NCBI GenBank assembly: GCA_015499995.1 | Contig: JADNRV010000052.1 | Location: 62,001 to 126,000, forward strand | Direction of reading: 5' to 3' | Length of the DNA stretch: 64,000 bases | Source of the DNA: Flammula alnicola | Lineage: Eukaryota; Basidiomycota; Agaricomycetes; Agaricales; Strophariaceae | Shown: piece after piece, positions 49,417 through 61,086 of the stretch | Layout: each line of letters starts with the position of its first letter | Numbering within the stretch: position 1 is the first letter of the stretch | Made by a program: the position numbers and the translations under genes | The notes under the pieces: model-generated | Seen by the model: only the letters and a program-made list of their open reading frames with translations | Told to the model about the DNA's origin: nothing | Database searches by the model: none

Positions 49417-51840
49417 TTATGCTTCGGAATCTTCTTGATCATCCTCGCCTTCCTTTTCAGCACGAGCATCTTCGTCTAAAAGATCCACGAGTTTAAGACC
49501 TTTACAGATGTAATTGCACTCATGCTGTGCAATAAAGGTCTTAATGCCCTCAGGTCCATGATCACCGATCCCAGAATCACTAAGAGGTGGTCAGTCTAAA
49601 TTGTAATGCGTGAGCAGAAGACGTTAGATACTACGTACGAAGAATGGGAATGCGACATTGGATCAAAAATGACGAGCGTGTCAGAGTCGCCGATGCTCAT
49701 GGGCGAGCCTGGGTGTTTGAGGTGTCATTAGTATGAGTAAATCCCGCTTCATATGTACAGTTAAAGTTACCTTGGATGTCAGCAATGACGATTTCTTGTC
49801 CGCTAGATTCATAAACAAAATGTGTGAAGGCAGCCAAGGTCTTCCCAAGCTTGTCATGGCGATTCGGATAGACCATAGTTCCGCTAAATTTCTGGACGGA
49901 CTTTGTGCGACAAGGTTCTATAAGCCAGATTGCACCATCACGCTCGCAAGGTGGAAGGGAAGATGCAGGCGACGGTTCTCCAATTTCGCAAATGAGAAAG
50001 CCATCGGACACTGTTACGTCTAGATAGCACATTGATTAGTATGGATTTTTAAGAGACGAAATGAAAGATAAATGCACCAGCTGAAAATTCAACGCCGCAT
50101 TCTTTCGCATAAGATTTAAACTTGTTAAGGAACCACGCTGCTGTTTTCAATCGAATAAGTTCCTTTTCCAGATGGTCCTTGTTTTCAGAGGCTGTCACTT
50201 CCGCGTCAGAACCGATTTCAAAGAATCTCTTCGCCACGTAGTGGTCAGAGCCGATAGACAACTGTTCCATTCAGTAAGTACTAGTAGTAGGCCAAAGAAA
50301 GTGCTGTAAGGGGTATAAATAAATGGTTACGAACCTTGTAAACATTTTTGGTAGCGCCACTTGCAAAAACCTCCTTCCCAAGAAGACCCTCATAGACTTG
50401 TCCATTTTCTGGCCATCCGATCTCGACTTCACCGGTCTCCTTATCGCAGGTCGTGTGTGCCTTCTTCAGTTGGATGACGGTTGATGTGTCAACACCGGAA
50501 TTACTGGCATGCTTTGTGCGGACAAAAGTGGATGGAGGAACTCCGCCTGATACTACATTAACACCCAAGAATCGATCATAACTTGTAATAATGTAGGCTT
50601 ACCAGCATAAGCGCTCGCATGGCGTTTTTGATGAGGAACATCTTCCCTGTATTCGGAGGTTGTTGCGCTACGCTTCCTACCAGGAATAGAGGAATTGTTG
50701 AAGGCTACTGCCTGAAGAAGTTTTCGCTTTCTAATGACGAACTAAAATGCCAACAAGCAAAACCATTCTGAGTACACACACAAATAAGATCGAGGTATTA
50801 AAAATTTACTGACTGCTGGCTTGTCGATATAGATTTCAAGAGCCATCTCAAATTGCGGTCGCGAACCGGCAGCCTTCTTGGTGCGAGTTTCAGACTGATA
50901 ATATAGTGCCATCTCTCCGGTTTGATAGAGGTTATAGACCTCTCCAACGGTGTTATTCGCGGTCCCAGGGAGGAAGATCTTGTTCCCCGCCCAGCGGAAC
51001 TCAACCTCATCTCTGGAAACAAATTGGCAAGTCAGAACAATCCATGAAGTAGAAGAAATAGAAAGGATGACTGACCGGATAAGCGCCCTTCCTTCCTGCT
51101 TCGCCCAATGTGCATTGAGGGTGATCAAGTAATCATCAAGAACTTCTGTAAACGAATATCAGGTTGATCGAAGATAAAATAATAATAAGGTAAAAGACTT
51201 TCCTGAGAGATAGACATCCTTCGCCCAGGGCTTTCCCCACTGACCACAATCAAAATCGGTGCTCTTCTGGTCCTTCTTAGCTGGGCTTTTGATGCGACAT
51301 TCAACCTTGATAAATATCTTGTTCTCGCCAGTAGTCATGCTGTTCTTCGCAGAGGTCAATCCTGCCGTAGTATGAAGGGTTGGTGCGGTGATGGGTTGCT
51401 TTGTCAAACGTGCATCCATAGCATGAGACCGAGCCGCGCGTGAAGTTTCGATTGCGGTACGAGCTAGGTCCTGGGTATCTGGAAAGATTCATGAAGTATT
51501 TTTCGACGTGGAAAGAACACAAAACAACTTACTATCTCCGGGTACAGGCTGTTGAGTAGTGCTCGAACATCGTCCACATTTCGGAGATGCAAGGTTCTTC
51601 CAAGCGATTCCACAGGATTCGCATTGCCTGTAGGCCTAGCAGATAGAAAGTGTAGTGATCGTATGTTGGTCAATAGAAGAAAAATAAACTGGCAAAAAGG
51701 CATACCTTCCACTGTGCATAGTCAGGCGATGCTTCATCCAAACTAGCGAGCTTGCTGCATTTCGCACAGAGACCCGGAGACACCTTCCTCGGGAAAAACA
51801 GACCGCAGCCATCGCCAGCTTCAGAGTCACAGATCTCCAT
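49417..51840 (-). CDS. alpha-type protein kinase with N-terminal zinc-ribbon-like region
   Basis: Alpha-kinases (MHCK/eEF2K family) are atypical serine/threonine kinases, expanded in agaricomycetes. The start MEICDSEAGDGCGLFFP (51840) leads into a cysteine pair region (GLCAKCSKL, then a second pair before QPVPGD), suggesting a zinc ribbon. A middle region of unknown fold follows. The catalytic domain near the C-terminus shows the nucleotide-binding lysine (DHYVAKRFFEIG), WLIEPCRTKSVQKFSGT, DKLGKTLAAFTHFVYESSGQ, the active-site EIVIADIQG, the LVIFDPMSHSHS segment, the glycine-rich DSGIGDHGPEGIKTF loop, and zinc ligands in AQHECNYICKGL. The tail is acidic, and the stop is at 49417-49419. Eight or more short introns separate the pieces and I found no break. 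It lies 252 bp upstream of the integrase-like gene on the same strand. Confidence 0.85.
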
Positions 51841-52348
51841 GGATGAATAGAAACAGTGTCCAAAAGTTGTAAGAGACGGAGGAAATTGCACTGCAAGGTA
51901 GCAGTCGTCAAAAGCAGAGGGTTAAGCGGCCTGCAAAAATCTTGAACCCATCACGTCCAGGCCTTTTAAACAATTCAAAGCCTTCAGAATTTGAAGTCTG
52001 GAAATGCGCAAAGAACACGCCCACCTTTTGACATGGAAGTCTGGAAATATGCAAAGGAACGAAATTCAGGAGAAATGTTGGCTCATTCTAGGCCGTGAGG
52101 ATCGCCAATCGAAAGAGAAAAAGAGCGAGTAGGGAACGTGAATTTGGATTCTCGAATGCACGAGGATTCCAAGAGCATTGAAGAGATTCGCAGAGCATTG
52201 GGGCCACGTCGTGCAGACCCCTTGAATTTATGTCTGTTATTCCAATATAACATAAGCCCCGGCATCTGCCATCTGACACAGGTCCGACAAGTCCAACTCA
52301 ACCTTTAAGTTACGCGCTAAACTTGCGCTAAACACTGAATTATGTGTT
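51841..52348. other. upstream region of the alpha-kinase gene
   Basis: Promoter-side sequence with no supported gene. The phrase 'GAAGTCTGGAAATATGCAAAG' occurs twice in variant form (about 51990 and 52040). Confidence 0.35.
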
Positions 52349-52535
52349 GAACTTGAAGAGCAAGAACGTTCCTCCGCAATTAGCTTTGCAACCTTCGCCT
52401 TCTCGAAATATCTCTTACATATAACACACACCTGCGCGAACGCTCTAGAACGTGAAGAGCAAGAACATTCCTCTGCGATTAGCTTCGCAACCTTCGCCTT
52501 CTCGAAATACCTCTTATAACACACACCCGCGCGTT
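52349..52535. repeat. two-copy tandem repeat, about 99 bp period
   Basis: Copies begin at about 52349 and 52448 and share the block GCAACCTTCGCCTTCTCGAA plus flanks, with about 90 percent identity by eye. On the minus strand each copy would read KRYFEKAKVAKLIAEE. Both copies stay open in the same frame (52524-52237), so the unit may come from an exon, but no full gene is seen. Confidence 0.6.
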
Positions 52536-52967
52536 CCTTCTGTGTGGACTCGGACTGGAGGACTTTGTTAGATTGTGCCAGGACTGCAGCCCGCTTCCAC
52601 TGTGCGTTAAAGTGGCCTGATTTTAGCGTGAGCCAGCCAAAAGTCCTCTTGGTAGTGCTTGCACGTAAATTTTGCGTAACTTAGCAGGTCTTGATGTGCG
52701 GAATCTGGAACCCCCAGAAGGATGGTTGGATTCATCCGAAGATAGCCTCGTTATACAGTTCCAAGGGATACCAGAAGTCCTCCCACACGAAATATTGCCT
52801 GCTTTTAGTAGTGAACGCCAACGATCCGTGGCCCATAGCCGATTCCCAATAAAACTCTTGGTTCCAGGCTCAGTAACCGTATTTATTTAAAGACTCGCGC
52901 TCTCGTCTTTTAGGACCCATTTCGTTGTCCTCAAAGCCAGACACAACCCACTTCACATTGCTTGATC

Positions 52968-53582
52968 ATGTCTCATAACTGCTACCCAAAGGGAAAGAAC
53001 CAGCACACAGCCGCGTCCGTCTGTAAGCCACCAGCCCATCATCTTTCGCTGAAATTAACTGAATAAATAGCAGCGCAAACAGACGACCCTATCCTCGTGG
53101 AAGAACTCCTCGCGTTGCCAATGTGGGCTGCTGTCGATGATGTAACAGGAATGTGGTTCGGTGGGGTTGTTCCAAGTAACCGTATGAAGGATCCTATTGG
53201 ATGCATCTGTCTTCGTCTTCTTGAGAAGTATTGTGGTGAGTTATAACTTATTTCACACATATTTCCGACGTGAAAGTTGAAACCTGACCTTTGTTCGAGA
53301 AATACCACTCCAAACCGCAACAGACCGCGGAACTGAGACGGTCCAAGTGTACGGAATTGGGAATGCCCTTCGGTAATGCAATTTCTCTTTAATTCATGGT
53401 TACAACTATTATACTAAGCTCTCGATAGGCAAATGCTTCACCATGAATACGATATGAATGTGCTTCCAGCTCCGAGTCATTTCTACCTCAGAAACATTTG
53501 CAATATCACCATCGAGCGCTCGTGGTTGCGCCAGTGCCTCGACTTTGCCAACAATGGCCACACCGTTCTTGATGAATCATGA
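52968..53582 (+). pseudogene. truncated second DDE integrase-like gene
   Basis: Four exon-like pieces join in frame from the ATG at 52968 to the TGA at 53580-53582. They read AVDDVTGMWFGGVVPSNRMK, LRLLEKYCDRGTETVQVYGI, NALRQMLHHEYDM and NICNITIERSWLRQCLDF. The D-[KR]-G-T-E block and the later I-E-x-x-W block match the second and third acidic sites of the integrase-like gene at 47510-49164. The first acidic site and the N-terminal domain are missing, and the C-terminal half is cut off by a stop. It is diverged from its neighbour, so it is not a recent copy. I call it a truncated relic, though a short expressed protein is possible. Confidence 0.5.
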
Positions 53583-53877
53583 TTGACTTGCTCACTATGT
53601 ATGTAGCTCTATGTGTTCTGATGTCTCAGTACTGCTATATCGAAGTTGAACATACTTTACTTGCAAATTTTCGCGTGAAGTTGAAGTTGTTCTGCCATAC
53701 TTGGAACGGGCCGCCGGAGACATCGATAGAAGGTTCAAACGTTCAAGGTGGGAAGTCATTACTAATGGTTCGAACTTCGGATGTGAAATGCAAAATTCAA
53801 ATCCTGCCGTAGAGCTCCCGCCAACCTTACCCTTGCCTGCGGCTTCTTCTTGGAATCCTTGTCCCTCAGCTTGAAAT

Positions 53878-55954
53878 ATGGAACTTTGCCATCTCTGCCG
53901 CAACATACCATTCCATAATCTTCCTCCACTGCCCGATGCCCATAACTCCGGATCACTCCTTCGCCTTGGACCGCCCAGGCTCATCTTGATAAAGCCGCCA
54001 TTATCAAACAGAGGCGATCATTCAGAAAAATTCGGGTTTCAACATCACCAGGATCTCGAGTCACTCAAGAAATCCGCCCTGAAATGCAATCTCTGCGCCC
54101 TCATCTATCAAGAGGTTGAATTGTTCATCTGGGACGTCCATAATGCACAACGCGGTGGAAGCAATGGAAGGAGTCATGCGAATGAAAAACCCAAACGGTA
54201 TCGGTTTCAAATCACGCATCGGGGGCTCGACCAGGATGGGTTCGTGGTTTGGACAGATGGGCGCAAAAAGGATGTCTGGCCAGTGGCCGGGTTTGGGTTA
54301 TGCGTGGAACATGGTGTGCACTCCTTGGACATTCAAGGCAAAATATAGCTGAAAGGATCTTATGTCAGATACTGACCTGCTTTCTACGGAGTTCCGGGGA
54401 AGAATTGTAGAAACCGACGCCTCTTCGTCAATGAGTCTTCAGTGCGCTACTCAGTGGGTCCAACAATGCGACCACTATCACGAAGAATGCAGACCGGGGA
54501 TTACTCGTGCTCCACTGCCAAGCAGAGTCCTTGACGTTGGGCATTCTTCATCCGATACCATCAGGCTCTGGGAAACCCGTGGTGCATCAGGTTCATACAC
54601 GACTCTCAGTTACATCTGGGGAAAAGCGCCACAATTCACCACGACCGCGGCCACGCTTAACGCGCGGAAGGAAGGGATACCCTTTGACGCTCTGTCCAAA
54701 GCAATGCAGGATGCGGTGGTCATTACTAGGCGCATGGGAATTCAATACCTCTGGGTTGATGCCGTTTGCATTATCCAAGGAGATGCCACTGATTGGCAAC
54801 GCGAGTCGGGGAGAATGGGAGATATATACGCTAACTCATATCTTACTATCTCGGCCGCTGGAGGAAGGGATACATCACAAGGGTGTTTTGTCCCTCGTCC
54901 ATCCCGCAACTACACGGAATTCGACTACACGACCCAAAACGGTGTCACGGGCCAGCTGAGCGTTTATCCCGTACCTGTACTCAGGGCCTTGCGCACGTTA
55001 CGTTTTGACTACCTTAAGATGGAGAGTGAACCCATCAGTGAACGCGCTTGGACTCTGCAAGAGCGGGTCCTAACCTGCCGGACCTTATTTTACGCAAGTG
55101 ACCAAATGTACTTCGAATGCAGGAAGCACTTCTTGAGCGAGGATGGGGTCCTGCTCGAAGGCCGTCATTTTTCGGTTGACATGGACACAATAAAATTGGT
55201 GAATGCGAGGACACAGACGGCCAATGGGAAAGGCATGGATACCAGAGAGCTTTGGGACACCGTGTTAAATGCTTACACACCGCGTAATTTGACCAATCCC
55301 ACTGACAAATTACCCGCCTTCTCTGGTATGGCCGCGCGCTTCGAGAAGATATTCGACGATAAATACCTGGCTGGGCTTTGGGAGAGAAGATTAATCGGAG
55401 ACCTCCTCTGGACGGGAGGCAAAGGGGGGGCCTGGCCACCTCCGAGATACCGCGCTCCATCATGGTCCTGGGCTGCTGTCGACCACTCCCAATCTCCCAT
55501 GACACGCTACCGACAGTGCAAAAAACTTGCAACCATCCTTGCCAGCGACGTCACCATATCTGGCCTGAACCCCTTCGGCGAAGTCTCCGATGGACGTATC
55601 ACACTGCGTGCGCCCCTTATCCGGGTCTTCGTCGACCCAGATCCGCAAAAAAGATGGTCGAAAGGCGTGTTCGGGTTCACGACGCACGCTGGGAAGTCGA
55701 TGAAATACACCACGAGTATCGCCTACGACATCGACTACGAAACGCTACAGACGCTCCAGCTATTTGCGGTGCTGATAGGCAGAGACACGCTGGCCAGCCC
55801 AGTTATCCTATATCCAAGCCTGCTGGTTACACCGGCGAGTGGGAAAGGGAAAGATCACTACAGCCGATTGGCTATGTTCTTGGTCGACGAAGATGCCTTA
55901 GGAGACGAGAAACCGAATTTTAACGATCAATATCCTACATTTACGTTGGTCTAA
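53878..55954 (+). CDS. HET-domain protein
   Basis: HET domains trigger vegetative-incompatibility cell death in filamentous fungi. The N-terminal part (from 53878) has MELCHLCRNIPFHNLPPLPD and KSALKCNLCALIYQEVE, the cysteine-rich start typical of agaric HET proteins. The HET core follows: YTTLSYIWG, GIPFDALSKAMQDAVVITRR, GIQYLWVDAVCIIQGD, DWQRESGRMGDIYANSYLTI, SERAWTLQERVLTCRTLFY. A long C-terminal region has YRAPSWSWAAVDH. The first frame stops at 54348 and the second opens after a TGA at 54350. A 40 nt GT-AG segment (about 54316-54355) would join them in phase, which is unusually short for an intron. The protein would be about 680 residues. A separate upstream frame plus a shorter HET gene starting at 54362 is the alternative. 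Confidence 0.8.
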
Positions 55955-56162
55955 CAGATTGGTGTTTACTAAGACTTTATGCCATACTCAGCCATCTTCG
56001 AATAGGCGCCCAATGTTCATGTTATATATTATCCATCAAACAGGAATTACACATACAAATGCCACCTTAGCGTGTATAGTCTCTTCTACAAACGTGTATT
56101 CGATATTCAATACATTTCTACAAATTATGCTTACAACTTGAAGTTACAAGAAGGGCTTGGAG

Positions 56163-56510
56163 TTATTTCACATTGACTGACATCCTCAGGACGCAGCTAC
56201 AACTTCCCTGCTTCTTGTGCGCGTCTGGAGCCCATTTTAAGGGTGTCTTCCCATTTGTATCCTTGAGGTCGCCATTTGCACCTCTTTTCAAAAGAAAGGC
56301 CACAATGCCTGTAACAGTACGACCTGCTGATATGCCGCGGCATGAAGCGCGTTCCTTAATCCTTGCTTGATTTCTGACACTTTTTTCACCCGCCAATAGG
56401 CTTATCTGCCATCACTTCAATGTCGACGTCTGCACCGAGATCTCTATTGTCGAGACGACCTTCTTGTACAGCCAATTCCAATGCACAACTTACATGTAAG
56501 TACATATTTT
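56163..56510 (-). pseudogene. ankyrin-repeat relic
   Basis: Minus-strand pieces read ALELAVQEGRLD, LGADVDIEVMADKPIGG, LRNALHAAAYQ and FLLKRGANGDLKDTNGKTP, which are the consensus parts of ankyrin repeats. They lie in different frames with an in-frame stop and a frame change near 56330. The style matches C-terminal repeats of NACHT-ankyrin NLRs. It is probably the remains of such a gene. Confidence 0.6.
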
Positions 56511-56657
56511 GTTCTGCTCATTAGAATTTGTTAATAAAGCTACAGCTTTCTTCTTGTCGTCTTCAAAGACATTTGCGTAAGTTGGTCGAGTTGCTAATTT
56601 TACATGTCAAGTACTTGAGATTACGCGAACTATTCGTGATAAGACTCGCGCTTCTGT

Positions 56658-58732
56658 CTACAGATACGCAATCAGATGTTTCATGCCCACTTTCGCTAAA
56701 CTATCCGCCTTGATGGTGTGGCCCTTGGAAAGAATGACGCTCCGTGGAATTGTTACCACTCGCTCCATTGTAACTCTGACGGCGTTTGATATATCCACTG
56801 AGTATAGATTATCCAGCGAAAAATTCTTTTTGTCGGCGTCCATGGCGAAGAGATATGCCGGACAATCTTCTGGAAGTTCGAAGGGACCTCGCTCATGTGA
56901 GAAGCCCCAGATACCGAACACGAAGGGGAGGTCAAGAATCTCGTGAGGGATAGGTATACGTACATAACCTGTTTTCACCTCCACTTCAACCGGCGAACTA
57001 CGCGTGGATGCGGCGAAAGTTGAATTTGAGAGAAGGAGTTGGAATTGGGACTTCTTTGCCATCTGGTGGGCGAACTTTCCTCGTGTAATTAGCACTGCGC
57101 GAACGACCAATAACTCCAGCTTGAGTCCGCGATGGGTAAGGGTCATTGGTTCGGTGGGCGATAAGGCTTCTTCGATCAATCGGGGAGAATGCGCGAGGTA
57201 ACATTCCGGGCTTGATGGAATAATGCGGGAGGGATGTATGTCGTTAGAGATGGGATCTCCTCCGCAATTGAGGACATCGAAGTTGTTTCTGCGGGAAGCC
57301 AGAATAGCTTCTATAAGCCGGAAGAAAGCTCGTTCTGCACCCTCGCCATAGGCGATCGAGAAGCTGACGTTGAATATACCCATCAGAGAGTACGCGCGGT
57401 CCTCTCCCCTCGTTGTGACTCGTTTCGCCGCCCACGCCATCTGAGATGAAATTTGATCCTCACGCCCAGGTTGAAATTTCGATATTTCGCCACGGTCGAT
57501 TCCTGTCACTTGTTGGATTACTTGTAGAATGTCGACAGTAGATGATCTGCCAGCGGTAGCATCGGTAGTGGGCGAAAAGTACCTGTGACGATCCCTGCGA
57601 TGATGTCCGGAGCGCGTGGTCACATCCTGGGACTTGTCATCACCGTAAGTCGTCAAAATTGACCAGTCTCCGCCGTAGAACTTCATTCGCTTCGGAGCCA
57701 AGAGTTCCTGGAGAGTCCAACCACGAGTGAACCAGCGATCGTTCGGGATATCACCGAGAGAAGTTGTGTCGGCAAGATAAGTGATACAGATGTAGGAATC
57801 ACAGTACCAGCGATACATGGAGCGGATGGACTCGTCGAGTTCGGAGGTACTGTCCTTGTTGATGCAGATAGTGTCCATCCAAGCAAGCGATACGCCGTGT
57901 TGCTCTCTCGCGACCTTGCAAAATCCTTCCAGCTTCCTATACCCCGCATCACACCTAGTCCGAATTGACTGCCATTTCTGCGGCTCGTTCGCATCTCTAT
58001 ACAGCACCTCGGGCTCCCTCTGAAGCCACGTATGCGATAGGATAGCGTAGCGCGCATGTTCCTGCACTATATCCGCTACAACAGCTTCCCTGGCCCACGC
58101 CTTACCCTCCATTAGCACGTCGACTTTCATGCGCAATGCGTCCCGCATCTTCTGCTCGATAGCGGGCATGCCGACCTTCATGATAGAGCTCATGACGTGG
58201 CTCACCACCGCGCCTCTCTCAATCAGCGTCATCTCAGGAAGCAGCAACACGCGGATCGGCATGTGGTTGTAGACGTGCTCTCGCACTGCACTCTCCAGCT
58301 CTGGGTGTAAAAAAATATGCAGTTAGACGGGTTTCAACCAGCTGGGAAAGGGGGACTCGTACCAAGAGGCAGCGATTTGGAATCCAGGTGCATGGGATCT
58401 TTATTCGGCTCGGAGGACGATGGGCCATAATCGGAGTTGTCGCTATCAAGACGCCCTGGCCGCAGATTGGAATGCGAACGAAGGTCTGTACTTTCACGTA
58501 CACCATCGCGATCCGAAGGCTCCTCGTCCTCATCCGAGCCATCTGAATGCGGTGAGGAATGACCATAATCGTCGCTATCAGGCTCTGGCAGATTGGAATG
58601 CGCACGGAGGCCAATGGTTAGCCAGCCGTAGGAGCGGAGAAAAGAATACGCACCTGGTTCATCGTCGTATTGTTCCTCTTCTTCTGGATCACTTTCCTCA
58701 AAGCTAGGACGAGTGCGGTCTATTGTAGGCAT
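56658..58732 (-). CDS. HET-domain protein (NLR-associated type)
   Basis: Exon A (58732 to about 58363) encodes an acidic, serine-rich, likely disordered region. A GT-AG intron of about 60 nt leads into the large exon ending at 56658, beginning ELESAVREHVYNHMPIRVLL. The HET domain follows: YAILSHTWL, GYRKLEGFCKVAREQHGVS, LAWMDTICINKDSTSELDES, IRSMYRWYCDSYICITYLAD, WFTRGWTLQELLAPKRMKFY. Further on are RVTTRGEDRAYSLMGIF and IAYGEGAERAFFRLIEAIL, the conserved C-terminal half of this HET subtype. The frame is intact over about 660 residues. The Met at 58732 sits just after a possible AG acceptor, so an extra 5' exon is likely. A short degenerate copy lies at 60649-60955. Role inferred: heterokaryon incompatibility or cell-death signalling. 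Confidence 0.85.
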
Positions 58733-60488
58733 AGAACGAGTCAGTTGCGGTTCTTAGTTGGGTTTGCAAGGTGCACACTCACATGAGACAGGCATCGCAG
58801 GGGATGAGCAAGAACGATTGGCCTGCAAGGTAACCTTAAAGGCGTCAAGGGAGTTATCGATTGTCCGATGATTCGGAAGCTCTGCCAGACATTATCTTCG
58901 CACATCTGGCAGACTGCAAGGCTTCCACGAGGGATTGACAATTTATACTTAGAATGAGGTGGCAATACCGTGAATTTTGGAATCACATTATTCTAGTCCA
59001 CGCTCTGGCTGTCGTACGCTTGATGTCATTTTCCGGAACAGCACCCCAACTCCCAGTTTGAACTCATTTTTCCTGGACGGGGACGTCAGACGATTGAGTT
59101 CAATATAATCTGATACAAACGATTGGCGTACCTCGGATATCGTGCTATATCCAGTCTCCGATTCCGATGAACTCCAGACATGTATTCATATCGATAAAGG
59201 CCTTCACGATAGCTGGATAAAACACGCTCTTAAATGAAAGAGCGTCAATCCGGATATCAACCCCAGTTATCAGAGGCGGTACAGCTGGTATGGCAAACTT
59301 TTCTGAGGTGGGACGTGAAAGGGTATGCCCGAGGCATCCAATCGTTTCCATTTTTCCCGCCTACTTATAGCTAAAGCTTTCGCGGAATGGTTGAATCGCA
59401 CCGATATAGCCCGAGGCTTCCGGTTCGCCGCTTTTTTGCGTAGCGTTGGAGTTGTCCCCTGACGAAAAGTAGGATCGAGCTGACATTTGTATCAGCAGGG
59501 TGATCAGGGCCACGGGACGGGAAATGCAATGAACGAACATTTAGGAAAAAGGAGCCCTCGGGTAGGCAAAAGTTCAAAGGTTTCGGAAGTTGCGGTCTTG
59601 AGCGTGAACATCACCTTGCTACATATCAGAATGTCATAGCGGATCGCAATGCACAAGGAGATCTACGTATTGGTCAGGCACATTTCTTGAAAGAGGGAGA
59701 AGAGAAGCACCTAGGAAGGAAAATGCATCGGCATGTTGTATACTCCTGGTAAAATTGCATACTAGTAGAGCTACTCGAGCACTCGCACTCGAGCGAATAG
59801 CAAAACACTGAAATTATCGGCATGAAAATAGCATCGCAGCCGAATGCAAGTAAGGTTACGGATTGACCGAGCGAAGGTGGGGAAGGTCCAGTTGGGGGAC
59901 GGATGGGGGTTCTCAAGAATATGGTACGGAGGGCAGCTCGTTGAGCACGCTAGTAGTGTACGAGAGATGTCGGAATTCGAGGAAGGAGAAATTGGCGCGA
60001 CACTCTGGAGAATTATCGCACAATGAAGGGAACGAGGAGAAGCCCATGTAGAGGTGGACGGGTTATGATAGTCTAAATGACGCGATGTGAAAACTACTAG
60101 TCAGGTGGCGGCTCACACGAAGTGGGTCTTGCGATGCGGGCTTACCTGAACACGAGATGCCAAAAAAGATCACCTCCACGACAGTCGACTCCCAGCGGGC
60201 CTACAACTCGAACTTCATGGCGGATTTGTTGATCCTAGAGTCCGAGGCCTGCTCAAGGACGCGAAATTTCGTTCAGAAACTCTCGGTTGTATCCATTGGA
60301 AGAAAACCACTAGAGAGATGCGGAAGAACATGAAGTGAAGATGTTGGGTTGAAAAAAGTTAAACAAGCTTCCAGGCCTAACGATTACCTGATCCTTATCT
60401 AATCACAAAACCTTGCCAGCTATATTTTATATATATACCGGGCCTGCCCACACCTTAGTGCGAATTTTCGTGGATTGTTCGCATCATT
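58733..60488. other. intergenic, decayed sequence
   Basis: No intact gene is seen. A minus-strand piece at 58741-58986 (SLDAFKVTLQANRSC in one frame) could be a 5' exon of the HET gene. Minus-strand frames at 59145-59577 (for example LRSLHFPSRGPDHPADTNV-like) might be remnants of another gene, but they cannot be joined. Confidence 0.3.
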
Positions 60489-60489
60489 G

Positions 60490-60640
60490 TATAGTCGAAC
60501 CCCTCATAACCCATACCCCTCGGTGGACGGCCCACGCTATGGGATATGGGGGGTTATGGGTTATGAGAGGTCAATTTTGGTGTGAATCTCAGTTTGGTGG
60601 CCGCTAAAACTTATGGGATATGACTCGGGGTCCGACTGTA
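60490..60640. mobile_element. small Tc1/mariner-like MITE, 147 bp
   Basis: The element at 60492-60638 has imperfect inverted ends (TAGTCGAACCCCTCATAA on the left; CAGTCGGACCCCGAGTCATA on the right after reverse complement). It is flanked by TA on both sides. An inner palindrome pairs CCCCTCATAACCCATA with TATGGGTTATGAGAGG-like sequence. It has no coding capacity. Confidence 0.65.
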
Positions 60641-60648
60641 TACAACTT

Positions 60649-60955
60649 CTGGCTTCCTCTGAAGCCGCGTATGCGACAGGATAGCATAGCATGCATGTTC
60701 CTGCAATAACAGCCTTCTTCGCTCCCGCTTTTCATTCTGAATCCTGTCCGACCTCGTCAGCTGGCAACGTCGCTGTGATCAAGGTATCAAATTTCTGTTG
60801 GTCGATCTTTCACTGTGATAGTGTGCATGACCTGTGCCAGCATAGCCTCTCGATCAACTTCATCTCAGAAGACTGCAACAAGCGGATCAGCATTTTATTG
60901 AAGACGTGCTCTCACACTGCCTTCTGAGCCCTTCTCCAGCTCTAGGGAGCCATTT
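60649..60955 (-). pseudogene. decayed duplicate of the HET gene's N-terminal exon
   Basis: This stretch is collinear with 58014-58310 of the HET gene. Shared blocks are CTCTGAAGCC[AG]CGTATGCGA, GGATAGC[AG]TAGC followed by CATGTTCCTGCA, ATCAACTTCATCTCAG against ATCAGCGTCATCTCAG, GACGTGCTCTC[AG]CACTGC and CTCCAGCTCT. Spacing is preserved, but the sequence between the blocks has diverged and the frame is destroyed. The copy begins about 10 bp from the right end of the 147 bp MITE. Confidence 0.75.
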
Positions 60956-61086
60956 GTTAAAATTGTCAATATAAAATATCATTTCAAGCTACAATTACAT
61001 GGATAAAACTATTTAGAAGCCCCCCTTTTCTGCGAGAAACTGTATAAAGTCATTGTTTACATATGAATGAGTTTTTATCCAAGAAT

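Noticed and set aside
57004..57449. Plus-strand frames opposite the HET gene
   Set aside because: Shadows of the intact minus-strand HET exon.
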